Positions 5,972-13,553 are shown, numbered from the stretch's first letter. The stretch: 16,750 nt of DNA from JABCPE02 sp963521545 (GCA_963521545.1 CAUQVP010000034.1:1-16750), one strand, 5' to 3'. Notes: generated from the letters alone by a model not told the origin. Numbers and translations: made by a program.

Positions 5972-8017
5972 TCAAACTTTCTTTTCTAATTTGAGCAAAA
6001 ATGCATACTCCAAAGCATCTTCCTTCAAGCTCTCGAAACGCCCAGAAGCGCCGCCATGCCCAGAAGTCATATCCGTTTTGAAAAGCAGAAGATTATTATC
6101 TGTTTTCAGTTCTCTCAGCTTGGCTGTCCATTTGGCTGGTTCCCAGTACTGCACTTGGCTGTCATGCAGTCCTGTGGTGATGAGAATATTAGGATAATCC
6201 TTAGCTTCCACATTGTCATAAGGAGAATAAGATTTCATATAATCATAATATTCCTTTTCGTTTGGATTTCCCCATTCATCATATTCTCCTGTGGTGAGTG
6301 GAATGGTCTCGTCCAGCATGGTGGTAACCACATCCACAAACGGCACCTGCGCCACGATGCCACAGAACAGCTCTGGTGCTTCATTCATCACAGCACCCAT
6401 CAGAAGCCCTCCTGCACTTCCGCCCATGGCGTAGAGATGCTCTGGCGAAGTATAATTTTCTTTCACCAAAAACCTTGCTGCATCTATGAAATCATAAAAA
6501 GTATTTTTCTTGTGGAGCATTTTTCCGTCTTCATACCACTCCCGCCCTAAATATTCTCCTCCTCTGATGTGAGCAATCGCATAGACAAACCCTCTATCCA
6601 AAAGAGAAAGCCTCACGCTGGAAAACGCAGCATCCACAGTATGCCCATAGCTGCCATAGCCGTAGAGCAAGAGCGGTGTTTCAGCAGATTTTTTCGTGTC
6701 TTTGTGATAGACCAAAGAAATCGGAATGCTGGATTTCCCATCTCGCGAAGGCGCCCATACTCTTTCGGAAATATAGTTTTCGCTGTGGAACTTTCCGCCC
6801 AAAACTTCCTGCTGTTTCAGCAGTTTGGTGGTTTGAGTTTTCATATTATACTCATAGGTAGAGTTTGGTGTAGTCATGGAAACATAGCCATAGCGCAAAG
6901 TTTCGGTATCAAACTCTAAATTTAATCCGATATAAGCGGTATAAGTAGGGTCATTAAAAGGCAAATACCAGGATTTACCTGATTGGTTTTCAATGATTTT
7001 AATCTGAAGTAATCCTCTTTCTCGTTCTTCGAGAACCAAATAATTTTTGAATATCTCAAACCCTTCCAAAAGCACCTCCTTCCTGTGAGGAATCAGCTCC
7101 TGCCAATGTTCTTTTTCCGTCTGCGAAAGTGGCGTTTTCATCAGTTTGAAATTGGTGGCTTTTCCTTCATTGGTCAAAACATAAAAATCGTTCTGGTAAT
7201 GTTCTACAGCATATTCCAAATTTTCTTCCCTTTTTTGGAAAAGTTTCCATTCCGCAAAAACATTATCAGCAGGGATAAATCTATGCTCATCCGAAATCGT
7301 AGAGGAACTTACGATAAAAATATATTCCAATGATTTGGTTTTGAAAACTCCTACATCAAAGGCCTCGTCTTTTTCATGGAAAACCAAAACATCTTCTTCC
7401 TGTGGCGTTCCTACCTTGTGCCGAAAAACCTGAAATGCACGAAGACTTTCATCTTTTCTGATGTAGAAAAAATGCTCATTATCATTCGCCCAGACTATTT
7501 TCCCTGTGGTGTTTTCTATCGCTTCTGAGAAGTTTTTTTCTTGTTTTAAATCCTTTATTCGGATGGTATAAATTCGCCTTCCTGTAATGTCTTCTGAATA
7601 GGCGAGAAGTATATTATCCAGCGAAACTGAAATTCCGCCCACATCATAGAAATCGTGGTTCTGAGCCAAAATATTTACATCAAGCAAAAGCTCTTCTTCG
7701 TTCTCTAATGTTTGGTGCTTTCTGTAAAAAACAGGATATTCTCCACCCTTGTGATAGCGGGTGATATACCAGTATTGATTAAAGAAATAGGGCAGACTCT
7801 CGTCATCTTCTTTATAGCGGGCTTTCATCTCTTGGAAGAGTTTCTCTTGGAGCTGTTCTGTATCCTTCATGATGAAATTACAATAGGCATTTTCCTCCTC
7901 TAAATAGGCGATGACCTCTGGGTTTTCTCTCTCATTGAGCCAGTAATAATTGTCTATTCTCTGGTCTCCGTGTATACTGAGTTTCTTTTCTATCTTTTTG
8001 GTTTGTGGCTGTTTCAT
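5972..8017 (-). CDS. ptrB: Oligopeptidase B (S9A serine peptidase)
   Basis: A 681-residue prolyl-oligopeptidase-family enzyme that cleaves short peptides, in oligopeptidase B typically after Arg or Lys. The N-terminal beta-propeller spans about residues 70-405; the alpha/beta-hydrolase domain spans about 415-681. The catalytic triad is intact: Ser534 in 'MGGSAGG', Asp619 in 'GLHDSQV', His654 in 'SGHGG'. Length and triad positions closely match E. coli PtrB. I use the ATG at 8015-8017. An upstream in-frame GTG at 8041 would add eight residues, but it lies inside the terminator stem at 8036-8066 and is unlikely to initiate. No signal peptide is seen, so it is probably cytoplasmic. No clear promoter is visible between the preceding terminator and the start. 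Confidence 0.94.
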   Translation of the reverse strand: MKQPQTKKIEKKLSIHGDQRIDNYYWLNERENPEVIAYLEEENAYCNFIMKDTEQLQEKLFQEMKARYKEDDESLPYFFNQYWYITRYHKGGEYPVFYRKHQTLENEEELLLDVNILAQNHDFYDVGGISVSLDNILLAYSEDITGRRIYTIRIKDLKQEKNFSEAIENTTGKIVWANDNEHFFYIRKDESLRAFQVFRHKVGTPQEEDVLVFHEKDEAFDVGVFKTKSLEYIFIVSSSTISDEHRFIPADNVFAEWKLFQKREENLEYAVEHYQNDFYVLTNEGKATNFKLMKTPLSQTEKEHWQELIPHRKEVLLEGFEIFKNYLVLEERERGLLQIKIIENQSGKSWYLPFNDPTYTAYIGLNLEFDTETLRYGYVSMTTPNSTYEYNMKTQTTKLLKQQEVLGGKFHSENYISERVWAPSRDGKSSIPISLVYHKDTKKSAETPLLLYGYGSYGHTVDAAFSSVRLSLLDRGFVYAIAHIRGGEYLGREWYEDGKMLHKKNTFYDFIDAARFLVKENYTSPEHLYAMGGSAGGLLMGAVMNEAPELFCGIVAQVPFVDVVTTMLDETIPLTTGEYDEWGNPNEKEYYDYMKSYSPYDNVEAKDYPNILITTGLHDSQVQYWEPAKWTAKLRELKTDNNLLLFKTDMTSGHGGASGRFESLKEDALEYAFLLKLEKKV

Positions 8018-8030
8018 TTTGGTATTTTTT

Positions 8031-8066
8031 AAAAATAACACCTCCCTTAACCCAAGAGAGATGTTA
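8031..8066 (-). terminator. Strong intrinsic terminator after hemD, just before ptrB
   Basis: Read on the minus strand, TAACATCTCTCTT (8066-8054) pairs with AAGGGAGGTGTTA (8048-8036): 13 pairs including two G-U, with the 5-base loop GGGTT. Five T residues follow at once (8035-8031). It lies 36 bases after the hemD stop codon and ends 14 bases before the ptrB ATG. Confidence 0.85.
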
Positions 8067-8102
8067 GTAACTAATTTATTTTAAAACAATGAAAAATCAA
8101 CT

Positions 8103-8846
8103 TTATTTACTATTTGCAATATATTTTTCTATTGCCATAGCCATAGAAGGAGTTTCCTTTGTAGGCGCCATTACATCAACACGCAATCCTGCTTCTTCTG
8201 CTGCCAGTCTGGTTCCCTCTCCAAAAACGCCTATTTTTTTGTCTCCTTGTTTAAAATCTTCAAAATTCTTGAATAAAGATTTTATTCCCTGCGGACTGAA
8301 AAACACCAGCATATCATAATCCTTAAGTTTTACATCAGACAAGTCACTGCTTACGGTTTTGTACATCACAGCTTTTGTCCAGTCTATTCCAGAGCTATCC
8401 AAAACCTTAGGAATATCATCTCCCATCACATCAGAACACGGCAGGAGGTATTTTTCATCTGGAAATTTTTTGAACAAAGGCAGCATATCCGCCACTGTTT
8501 TCTCTCCAAAACTTATTTTTCGCTTTCTGTAAACAATATGTTTTTGTAAATAATTTGCAACAGCTTCAGATTGACAGATATATCTCATGCTGTCCGGCAC
8601 TTGGAAACGAAGCTCTTCTGCCAATCTGAAATAGTGGTCTATAGCTCCTCTACTTGTGAATATTATCCCTGTATACTGTGAAATATCTATTTTCTGCTGT
8701 CTGAACTCCCTTGCATCTACTCCCGCTACTTGTATAAAAGAACGGAAATCCACCTTTATTTTTTCCCTTTTTAAAAGCTCCAAATATGGAGAAGATTCTG
8801 CACTTGGTGCTGGTTGTGATACCAATATTGACCTTACTTTCATCAT
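8103..8846 (-). CDS. hemD: Uroporphyrinogen-III synthase
   Basis: A protein of 247 residues, or 246 if the second of two adjacent ATGs is used. It matches the weakly conserved HemD family: 'ILVSQPAP' at the N-terminus, 'YTGIIFTSRGAIDHYF' closing the first half, a middle strand 'KYLLPCSDVMGDDIPKVL', and the second-domain pattern 'DMLVFFSPQGIKSLF' then 'IGVFGEGTRLAAEEAGLRVD'. HemD closes hydroxymethylbilane to uroporphyrinogen III in haem synthesis in the cytoplasm. It has the two-lobed layout and usual length. It begins 14 bases after the DUF4271 gene, and an AAGGA sequence sits 4 to 7 bases upstream of the paired ATGs at 8844-8846 and 8841-8843, one of the few Shine-Dalgarno-like sites in the window. 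HemD is poorly conserved, but the overall pattern is convincing. Confidence 0.87.
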   Translation of the reverse strand: MMKVRSILVSQPAPSAESSPYLELLKREKIKVDFRSFIQVAGVDAREFRQQKIDISQYTGIIFTSRGAIDHYFRLAEELRFQVPDSMRYICQSEAVANYLQKHIVYRKRKISFGEKTVADMLPLFKKFPDEKYLLPCSDVMGDDIPKVLDSSGIDWTKAVMYKTVSSDLSDVKLKDYDMLVFFSPQGIKSLFKNFEDFKQGDKKIGVFGEGTRLAAEEAGLRVDVMAPTKETPSMAMAIEKYIANSK

Positions 8847-8860
8847 TTATCCTTATAGGT

Positions 8861-9502
8861 TCATAAAAATACAAACTTCCAAACCGCCAGCATAGGCAAA
8901 ATTTGAAGCGTGCAAATATACAAAATTTTATAATACCACTCCTCTGGCAAAGGCTTTTCTTTGTGGAGAAAATAACATATATTTTTTACAACAAAAAAGA
9001 CCAATTCTGTAATTATATATATAAGGTAAGCCTGCTGCTTATCAACGCCTAAATAGTAGTGGACAATTACAGCCAGCATTATTAAAAGTGATTCTACAAA
9101 ATAAAACCGCTGAGCAATGAATCCCAAAATCAGCCATTTTTTAGGTCTTGTAACCGCTCTATAAAACAATAAGGTAATGAGTGCTTTTAGTAAATAATAA
9201 GCACTTAAGATTATTATCATAAATCCTATCTTATTCGGAACCCAACCCGAAATATCATTATCCGATACATAACGAGGAACAACGGGAATATACTGAGCCA
9301 ACAAAAGAGCTTGGCTGACAATAAAAACACAACTGACAAATATCCAGCTGAGCAGATTATTCTGAGCCTCTCCATAAGACTGCAAAAGATATTCCCTGAA
9401 GGAAACCTCTTTCTGTACCCAGTTAAACAAAATCAAGTATACTACTCCTAGCCCAAGAAGGGTGAAAATAACCCAATCATGGTTTTCAACGATTCTAACC
9501 AC
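8861..9502 (-). CDS. DUF4271 multi-pass membrane protein
   Basis: A 213-residue inner-membrane protein with about six hydrophobic segments, roughly residues 9-29, 51-71, 91-112, 126-144, 155-178 and 190-210. The start 'VRIVENHDWVIF', the 'FREYLLQSYGEAQNN' loop and the C-terminal aromatic 'EEWYYKILYICTLQILP' fit the DUF4271 family, which is largely confined to Bacteroidota and often sits beside hemD. The start must be the GTG at 9500-9502 (or something further inside), because the codon immediately before it is an in-frame TGA. It is first of a two-gene operon with hemD and divergent from the glycosyltransferase gene. Function is unknown; the steady hemD linkage suggests, but does not show, a link to haem or the envelope. 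Confidence 0.85.
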   Translation of the reverse strand: MVRIVENHDWVIFTLLGLGVVYLILFNWVQKEVSFREYLLQSYGEAQNNLLSWIFVSCVFIVSQALLLAQYIPVVPRYVSDNDISGWVPNKIGFMIIILSAYYLLKALITLLFYRAVTRPKKWLILGFIAQRFYFVESLLIMLAVIVHYYLGVDKQQAYLIYIITELVFFVVKNICYFLHKEKPLPEEWYYKILYICTLQILPMLAVWKFVFL

Positions 9503-9519
9503 TCAAAAAAAATTTTCAA

Positions 9520-9527
9520 CAAAAATA
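9520..9527 (-). promoter_or_regulatory. Candidate -7 element of the DUF4271-hemD operon
   Basis: The minus strand reads TATTTTTG, an exact TAnnTTTG match, ending 17 bases before the GTG start. No clear -33 element is seen. Confidence 0.5.
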
Positions 9528-9568
9528 AGGTTTTATATTATTTTTAAACCTGAAGATTTAAAAAAGAT

Positions 9569-9576
9569 TATATTTG
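9569..9576 (+). promoter_or_regulatory. Candidate -7 element of the glycosyltransferase-DUF4296-tgt operon
   Basis: TATATTTG is an exact TAnnTTTG match ending 13 bases before the ATG at 9590, so the predicted mRNA leader is under ten bases. No good TTG is present at the -33 position. Confidence 0.55.
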
Positions 9577-9589
9577 CACCTTATTCTGA

Positions 9590-10306
9590 ATGAAAAAGTT
9601 AGTTATTATCCCTACTTACAACGAGAAAGAAAATATCCGAGATATTATTTCGGCTATATTTTCTTTGGGACAAGATTTTCATGTTTTAGTCGTAGATGAT
9701 TCCTCACCAGACGGCACTGCGGAGATTGTAAAAAACCTTCAAAATGAGTTTCCTGCACATCTCCATTTGAGCGTTAGAAAAGCTAAAAATGGTTTAGGAA
9801 AGGCTTATCTGCACGGCTTTGGCTGGGCGCTCCGTCACAATTATGATTATATTTTTGAGATGGATGCCGATTTCTCGCACAATCCCAATGACTTACCAAA
9901 ATTATTGGAAGCCTGCCAAAATGCCGATATGTCCATTGGTTCTAGATACTGCAAGGGCGTGAATGTGGTCAACTGGCCCATGAGCAGAGTGCTGCTGTCT
10001 TATTTCGCATCGAAATATGTGAGATTCATTTTAGGAATTCCCATTCATGACACCACGGCTGGTTTTGTTTGTTTTTCGAGAAAAGCGCTGGAAAACATCG
10101 GTTTAGACAAAATCAGACTAAAAGGCTATGGTTTTCAGGTTGAGATGAAATATCGCGCATTCAAAAAAGGACTAAAATTAGTAGAAGTTCCCATTATTTT
10201 CACCGACAGAACGCAAGGAGAATCCAAAATGAATGGCGGCATCATCACCGAAGCCATATTTGGTGTTATTAAATTAAAATTAAAATCATTATTCGGAACT
10301 TTATAA
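9590..10306 (+). CDS. Polyprenol monophosphomannose synthase-like family 2 glycosyltransferase
   Basis: A 238-residue single-domain GT-A glycosyltransferase of the DPM1 type, which moves mannose from GDP-mannose to a polyprenyl phosphate at the inner face of the cytoplasmic membrane. Visible motifs are 'IIPTYNEKENI' (8-16), 'VVDDSSPDGT' (34-43, nucleotide binding), 'EMDADFSHNP' (90-99, the DXD motif at 92-94), 'DTTAGFVCFSRKAL' (154-167), 'GYGFQVEM' (179-186) and 'RTQGESKM' (207-214), all diagnostic. There is no C-terminal membrane anchor, unlike some homologues, so it is probably a peripheral membrane protein. The DUF4296 gene begins two bases after its stop. Sugar specificity is inferred from the family. 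Confidence 0.9.
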   Translation: MKKLVIIPTYNEKENIRDIISAIFSLGQDFHVLVVDDSSPDGTAEIVKNLQNEFPAHLHLSVRKAKNGLGKAYLHGFGWALRHNYDYIFEMDADFSHNPNDLPKLLEACQNADMSIGSRYCKGVNVVNWPMSRVLLSYFASKYVRFILGIPIHDTTAGFVCFSRKALENIGLDKIRLKGYGFQVEMKYRAFKKGLKLVEVPIIFTDRTQGESKMNGGIITEAIFGVIKLKLKSLFGTL

Positions 10307-10308
10307 CT

Positions 10309-10668
10309 ATGAAAAAAATCTTTGTAATGGTTCTTTTTCTGGCGTTATTTTCTTGTAATAATTCTGCCGAAAAACCCAAAAACCTCATCAGTAAGGAAAA
10401 ACTATCAGAAGTTATAGCAGATTTTGCCATCTATGAGCAGGCCTATGTGATTCAGCCTAAAATGGACTTGGAAGATGCCAATCTTTTTGTTTTGAAAAAG
10501 CATAATATCTCGGCTCGTGATTTTAAGGATAGTTATAATTATTATATCCTTGACTCCAAAAGTCTGAATGAAATATACGACAATGCTAAAAAAATAATTT
10601 TGGAGAAAGACCCGAAAATGAATGAATATTTAAAGAAAAATAAATTCGAAAATAAACCTGAACCATAA
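10309..10668 (+). CDS. DUF4296 lipoprotein
   Basis: A 119-residue lipoprotein. Its signal peptide ends in the lipobox LFSC, with the acylated Cys at 16. The mature part 'LISKEKLSEVIADFAIYEQA' followed by 'HNISARDFKDSYNYYILDSKSLNEIYDNAK' is the DUF4296 pattern, a small helical family of Bacteroidota lipoproteins with unknown function. The gene lies two bases after the glycosyltransferase and 11 bases before tgt, so it is the middle member of an operon. Placement beside a polyprenyl-phosphate sugar transferase suggests an envelope role (inference). Confidence 0.85.
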   Translation: MKKIFVMVLFLALFSCNNSAEKPKNLISKEKLSEVIADFAIYEQAYVIQPKMDLEDANLFVLKKHNISARDFKDSYNYYILDSKSLNEIYDNAKKIILEKDPKMNEYLKKNKFENKPEP

Positions 10669-10679
10669 AATATTGCTCT

Positions 10680-11813
10680 ATGAAGAATTTTTTTGAAGTT
10701 GAAAAAAATACCACTGGAAAAGCCCGTGCAGGGAAAATCACCACAGACCACGGAGAGATACAAACTCCTATTTTTATGCCTGTGGGAACTGTGGCAAGCG
10801 TAAAAACCGTTCACCAGCGCGAGCTGAAAGAAGACATAAAAGCACAAATCATCTTAGGAAACACCTACCATCTGTATCTCCGCCCAGGGATGGAAATTAT
10901 GCAGAAAGCAGGCGGGCTGCATCAGTTCATGAACTGGGACAGACCTATTCTTACCGACAGCGGCGGTTATCAGGTGTTTTCTTTGGCTGCAAGCAGAAAA
11001 ATGACCGAAGAAGGCGTAAAATTCAAATCCCATATAGATGGAAGCTATCATTTTATCTCTCCTGAAAAATCAATGGAAATCCAGCGACAAATAGGAGCAG
11101 ATATCTTTATGGCTTTTGATGAATGTACTCCTTACCCATGCGAATACAACCAAGCCAGAGAATCCATGGAGCTTACACACCGATGGCTGAAAAGATGTAT
11201 TGACTGGACATCAGCAAATAAAGAACTCTACGGACATCAGCAGAATTTATTTCCAATCGTTCAAGGCTCTGTCTATCACGACCTTAGAAAAATCTCTGCC
11301 GAAGTCATCTCAGAAGCTGGAGCCGCAGGAAATGCCATTGGAGGGCTTTCTGTGGGAGAACCAGAAGAAATAATGTACGAAATCACAGACATCGTTACAG
11401 ATATTCTCCCAAAAGAAAAACCGCGATATCTAATGGGCGTTGGGACGCCTTGGAATATCCTAGAAAGCATCGGGCTGGGAATTGATATGATGGACTGTGT
11501 AATGCCGACACGAAACGCCAGAAACGCCATGCTTTTCACTTGGAATGGTGTGATGAACATGAAAAACCAAAAATGGAAAGACGATTTTTCGCCATTGGAT
11601 GAATTTGGGACAAGTTTCGTGGATAGAAAATACAGCAAGGCCTATGTAAGACATCTTTTCGTAGCGAAAGAATATTTAGCGAAACAGATTGCTTCCATTC
11701 ACAACTTGGCATTTTATTTAGATTTGGTAAGAACCGCTAGAGAACATATTCTTGCTGGAGATTTTTATGAATGGAAAGACCAAATCATACCTCAGCTGAA
11801 GCAAAGATTGTAA
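10680..11813 (+). CDS. tgt: tRNA-guanine(34) transglycosylase lacking the zinc-site cysteines
   Basis: A 377-residue enzyme that exchanges guanine for preQ1 at position 34 of GUN-anticodon tRNAs in queuosine synthesis. The TIM-barrel active site is complete: Asp93 in 'TDSGGYQVF', 'AFDECTPYP' with Asp147 and Cys149, Gln195 in 'VQGS', 'GGLSVGEP' with Val225, and the nucleophile Asp272 in 'DCVMPTRNARN'. Cys149 and Val225 match the bacterial preQ1 type. The C-terminal zinc site is altered: aligned without gaps on the Zymomonas enzyme, the three Cys ligands become Gly310, Ser312 and Asp315, while the His ligand (His341) remains. Length and reading frame are intact, so this is not decay. It is last in the operon with the glycosyltransferase and DUF4296. 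No hairpin terminator is visible downstream. Confidence 0.95.
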   Translation: MKNFFEVEKNTTGKARAGKITTDHGEIQTPIFMPVGTVASVKTVHQRELKEDIKAQIILGNTYHLYLRPGMEIMQKAGGLHQFMNWDRPILTDSGGYQVFSLAASRKMTEEGVKFKSHIDGSYHFISPEKSMEIQRQIGADIFMAFDECTPYPCEYNQARESMELTHRWLKRCIDWTSANKELYGHQQNLFPIVQGSVYHDLRKISAEVISEAGAAGNAIGGLSVGEPEEIMYEITDIVTDILPKEKPRYLMGVGTPWNILESIGLGIDMMDCVMPTRNARNAMLFTWNGVMNMKNQKWKDDFSPLDEFGTSFVDRKYSKAYVRHLFVAKEYLAKQIASIHNLAFYLDLVRTAREHILAGDFYEWKDQIIPQLKQRL

Positions 11814-11923
11814 TTTTTAAATTTCAATTAAACAAATTTCCTTTATTTAAGCTATTTATTTGTTACTAGGGAGGTCTTTTTTAAACTATAATTAAATAAA
11901 TTTAGCTGTTTAAAAAAAAATGT

Positions 11924-11931
11924 TATATTTG
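11924..11931 (+). promoter_or_regulatory. Candidate -7 element of the Crp/Fnr-type regulator gene
   Basis: TATATTTG is an exact TAnnTTTG match, followed by GC, ending 20 bases before the ATG at 11952. The -33 region is weak (TTTAG at 11901-11905). An AT-rich inverted repeat, TTTTTTAAAC (11877-11886) with GTTTAAAAAA (11908-11917), overlaps this region and could be an operator or chance AT-rich sequence. The rest of the 138-base gap after tgt holds no gene that I can see. Confidence 0.55.
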
Positions 11932-11951
11932 CTGACAAATATCATATAATT

Positions 11952-12668
11952 ATGCTGATAGAACATCACATTGAGATCGAACATAATTTTCAGAATATTT
12001 TCTGTGAAAAGTCTTTTGAGGAATGTCTTTCAGAAGAGGATTTCCAGAGATATTTAGATGAAAAGAAAGTTATCTCTATTCCAAAAGGCAAGTTAGTTTT
12101 CGCTGAAGGTGAGATGCCAAAGGGCGTTTTTTTCATACAAAAAGGCGCGATAAAACTCTATAAAATGGGGTTTAATAAGAAACAGCAGATTCTACGCTTC
12201 GCGAAAGAAGGTGACCTCATCGGTTATCGTTCACTACTTTCAGAGGAGGAATTTGGTGCATCAGCAGAAGCTATGTCTCCTGTGCAGGTAACTTTCATTT
12301 CTGGAGAGATTTTTCATAAGCTGCTTATGTCTAATCCAAAGCTGTCCTACGCCATGCTTCAGAAGATTTCTTGTGAATTAGGAGAGTATTCTAACACCAT
12401 CACGCTCCTTGCACAAAAAACTGTAAGAGAAAGACTCGCTGAGATTCTTCTTTTACTGGAACTTAAGCTAGGAACTGATCCAGAAGGTTTTATAAAAATT
12501 TCTTTAACAAGAGAAGAAATATCTAACCTGATAGGAACCGCTACAGAAAGCGCCATCAGACTTATTTCTGAGTTTAAAACTGATCAGCTGATAGAGGTTG
12601 AAGGAAGAAATATAAAAATACTAGACCACAATAGATTGAGAAAACTGGGTCATGTAGATTATAATTAA
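11952..12668 (+). CDS. Crp/Fnr-family transcriptional regulator
   Basis: A 238-residue regulator. The cyclic-nucleotide-binding-type beta-roll spans about residues 28-130 ('FAEGEMPKGVFFIQKGAIKL' and 'LRFAKEGDLIGYRSLL'), the dimerisation helix about 133-170, and the winged helix-turn-helix about 178-225. Its recognition part 'LTREEISNLIGTATESAIRL' keeps the Glu and Arg of the family's DNA-contact pattern (E-S-A-I-R). The N-terminal cysteine cluster of Fnr is absent (Cys only at 18, 25 and 141), so an oxygen-sensing iron-sulphur cluster is unlikely. The phosphate-binding 'RSSxA' of cAMP receptors is also not evident, so the ligand is unknown. It is a single-gene unit with its own promoter and terminator. 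Confidence 0.92.
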   Translation: MLIEHHIEIEHNFQNIFCEKSFEECLSEEDFQRYLDEKKVISIPKGKLVFAEGEMPKGVFFIQKGAIKLYKMGFNKKQQILRFAKEGDLIGYRSLLSEEEFGASAEAMSPVQVTFISGEIFHKLLMSNPKLSYAMLQKISCELGEYSNTITLLAQKTVRERLAEILLLLELKLGTDPEGFIKISLTREEISNLIGTATESAIRLISEFKTDQLIEVEGRNIKILDHNRLRKLGHVDYN

Positions 12669-12676
12669 AATTTTAC

Positions 12677-12701
12677 AAAATAGGCTTTTGCCTATTTTTT
12701 T
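12677..12701 (+). terminator. Intrinsic terminator after the Crp/Fnr-type gene
   Basis: AAAATAGGC (12677-12685) pairs perfectly with GCCTATTTT (12690-12698) around a TTTT loop and is followed by more T residues. It begins 8 bases after the stop codon and ends only a few bases before the panB -7 element. Confidence 0.87.
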
Positions 12702-12704
12702 ATG

Positions 12705-12712
12705 TATTTTTG
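12705..12712 (+). promoter_or_regulatory. Candidate -7 element of panB
   Basis: TATTTTTG is an exact TAnnTTTG match, ending 25 bases before the panB ATG at 12738. The -33 position falls inside the preceding terminator hairpin, where no well-spaced TTG exists. The upstream in-frame ATG at 12702 precedes this element and would not be transcribed from it. Confidence 0.5.
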
Positions 12713-12737
12713 TCTTTTACATTTAAAAATAAAAACT

Positions 12738-13553
12738 ATGTCTGTACATTCTGAAATAAAAAAAATAACCACAGAAACCATCCGAAAAATGAAACAGGAT
12801 GGTGAGAAAATATCCATGCTCACAGCTTATGACTTTACAACTGCCAGAATGCTGGATGCTGGTGGAATAGACACTATCTTGGTGGGGGATTCTGCTGCTA
12901 ATGTAATGGCTGGATATGACACCACCCTGCCTATTACCCTTGACCACATGATTTATCATGCACAGAGTGTAGTGAGAGGGATAAAAAGAGCTTTGGTGGT
13001 GGTAGATTTACCTTTTGGTTCTTACCAATGTAATCCTGACAAAGCCCTAGATTCCGCTATCCGAATTATGAAAGAAACAGGAGCTAGCGCCATCAAACTA
13101 GAAGGCGGAATCGAAGTGGCGGACTCTATCAAAAAAATCGTGAATGCTGGGATTCCTGTAATGGGCCACCTTGGACTTACTCCGCAGAGTATCAATCAGT
13201 TCGGAAGTTACAAACTCAGAGCTAAAGAAGATGCCGAAGCCCAAAAACTAATCGAAGATGCTAAATTATTAGAGAGTTTAGGTTGTTTTTCTTTAGTTTT
13301 AGAGAAAATCCCTAGCCAGTTGGCTAAACAAGTTACAGAGAGCATTTCCATTCCTACTATCGGTATCGGAGCGGGTGTTCACTGTGATGGGCAGGTATTA
13401 GTTTATCAAGATATGGTGGGAATGAATGAAGGCTTCAAACCTAAATTTTTAAGAAAATATCTTGACCTTTATTCTGAAATCACCTCAGCTGTGGGACAAT
13501 TTGTAAAAGATGTGAAAGAACAAAACTTCCCTAATGAAAATGAAAGCTACTAA
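12738..13553 (+). CDS. panB: 3-methyl-2-oxobutanoate hydroxymethyltransferase
   Basis: A 271-residue cytoplasmic enzyme that transfers a hydroxymethyl group from methylenetetrahydrofolate to alpha-ketoisovalerate, the first committed step of pantothenate and coenzyme A synthesis. The magnesium and substrate residues are present: Asp51 in 'VGDSAANVMAGY', Asp90 in 'VVDLPFGSY', Lys120 and Glu122 in 'IKLEGG', and the catalytic Glu189 in 'LVLEKIP'. 'GHLGLTPQS' and 'TIGIGAGVHCDGQVLVYQD' are also typical. I use the ATG at 12738 (MSVHSEIKK) and not the ATG 36 bases upstream: this gives the usual family length and leaves room for the promoter. The 3' end overlaps the beta-barrel gene. Confidence 0.95.
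   Translation: MSVHSEIKKITTETIRKMKQDGEKISMLTAYDFTTARMLDAGGIDTILVGDSAANVMAGYDTTLPITLDHMIYHAQSVVRGIKRALVVVDLPFGSYQCNPDKALDSAIRIMKETGASAIKLEGGIEVADSIKKIVNAGIPVMGHLGLTPQSINQFGSYKLRAKEDAEAQKLIEDAKLLESLGCFSLVLEKIPSQLAKQVTESISIPTIGIGAGVHCDGQVLVYQDMVGMNEGFKPKFLRKYLDLYSEITSAVGQFVKDVKEQNFPNENESY

Noticed and set aside
6056..6550. 164-codon open frame on the plus strand within ptrB
   Set aside because: It is antisense to the catalytic domain of a clear oligopeptidase B gene, shows no domain pattern, and is rich in Cys, His and Ile as expected of a complementary frame.
8018..8041. Upstream GTG start for ptrB adding eight residues
   Set aside because: The GTG lies inside the terminator stem, the extra residues are not part of the family's N-terminus, and the ATG at 8015-8017 gives the expected length.
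11276..11638. 120-codon open frame on the minus strand within tgt
   Set aside because: It overlaps the strongly conserved part of tgt in antisense and has no recognisable pattern or promoter.
11877..11917. TTTTTTAAAC/GTTTAAAAAA inverted repeat after tgt as a terminator
   Set aside because: It has almost no GC in the stem, a 21-base spacer and no T-tract after it on the plus strand; it is mentioned only as a possible operator near the next promoter.
12702..12737. Upstream ATG start for panB adding 12 residues
   Set aside because: It precedes the best -7 element and directly abuts the terminator of the previous gene; the ATG at 12738 gives the usual PanB N-terminus and length.
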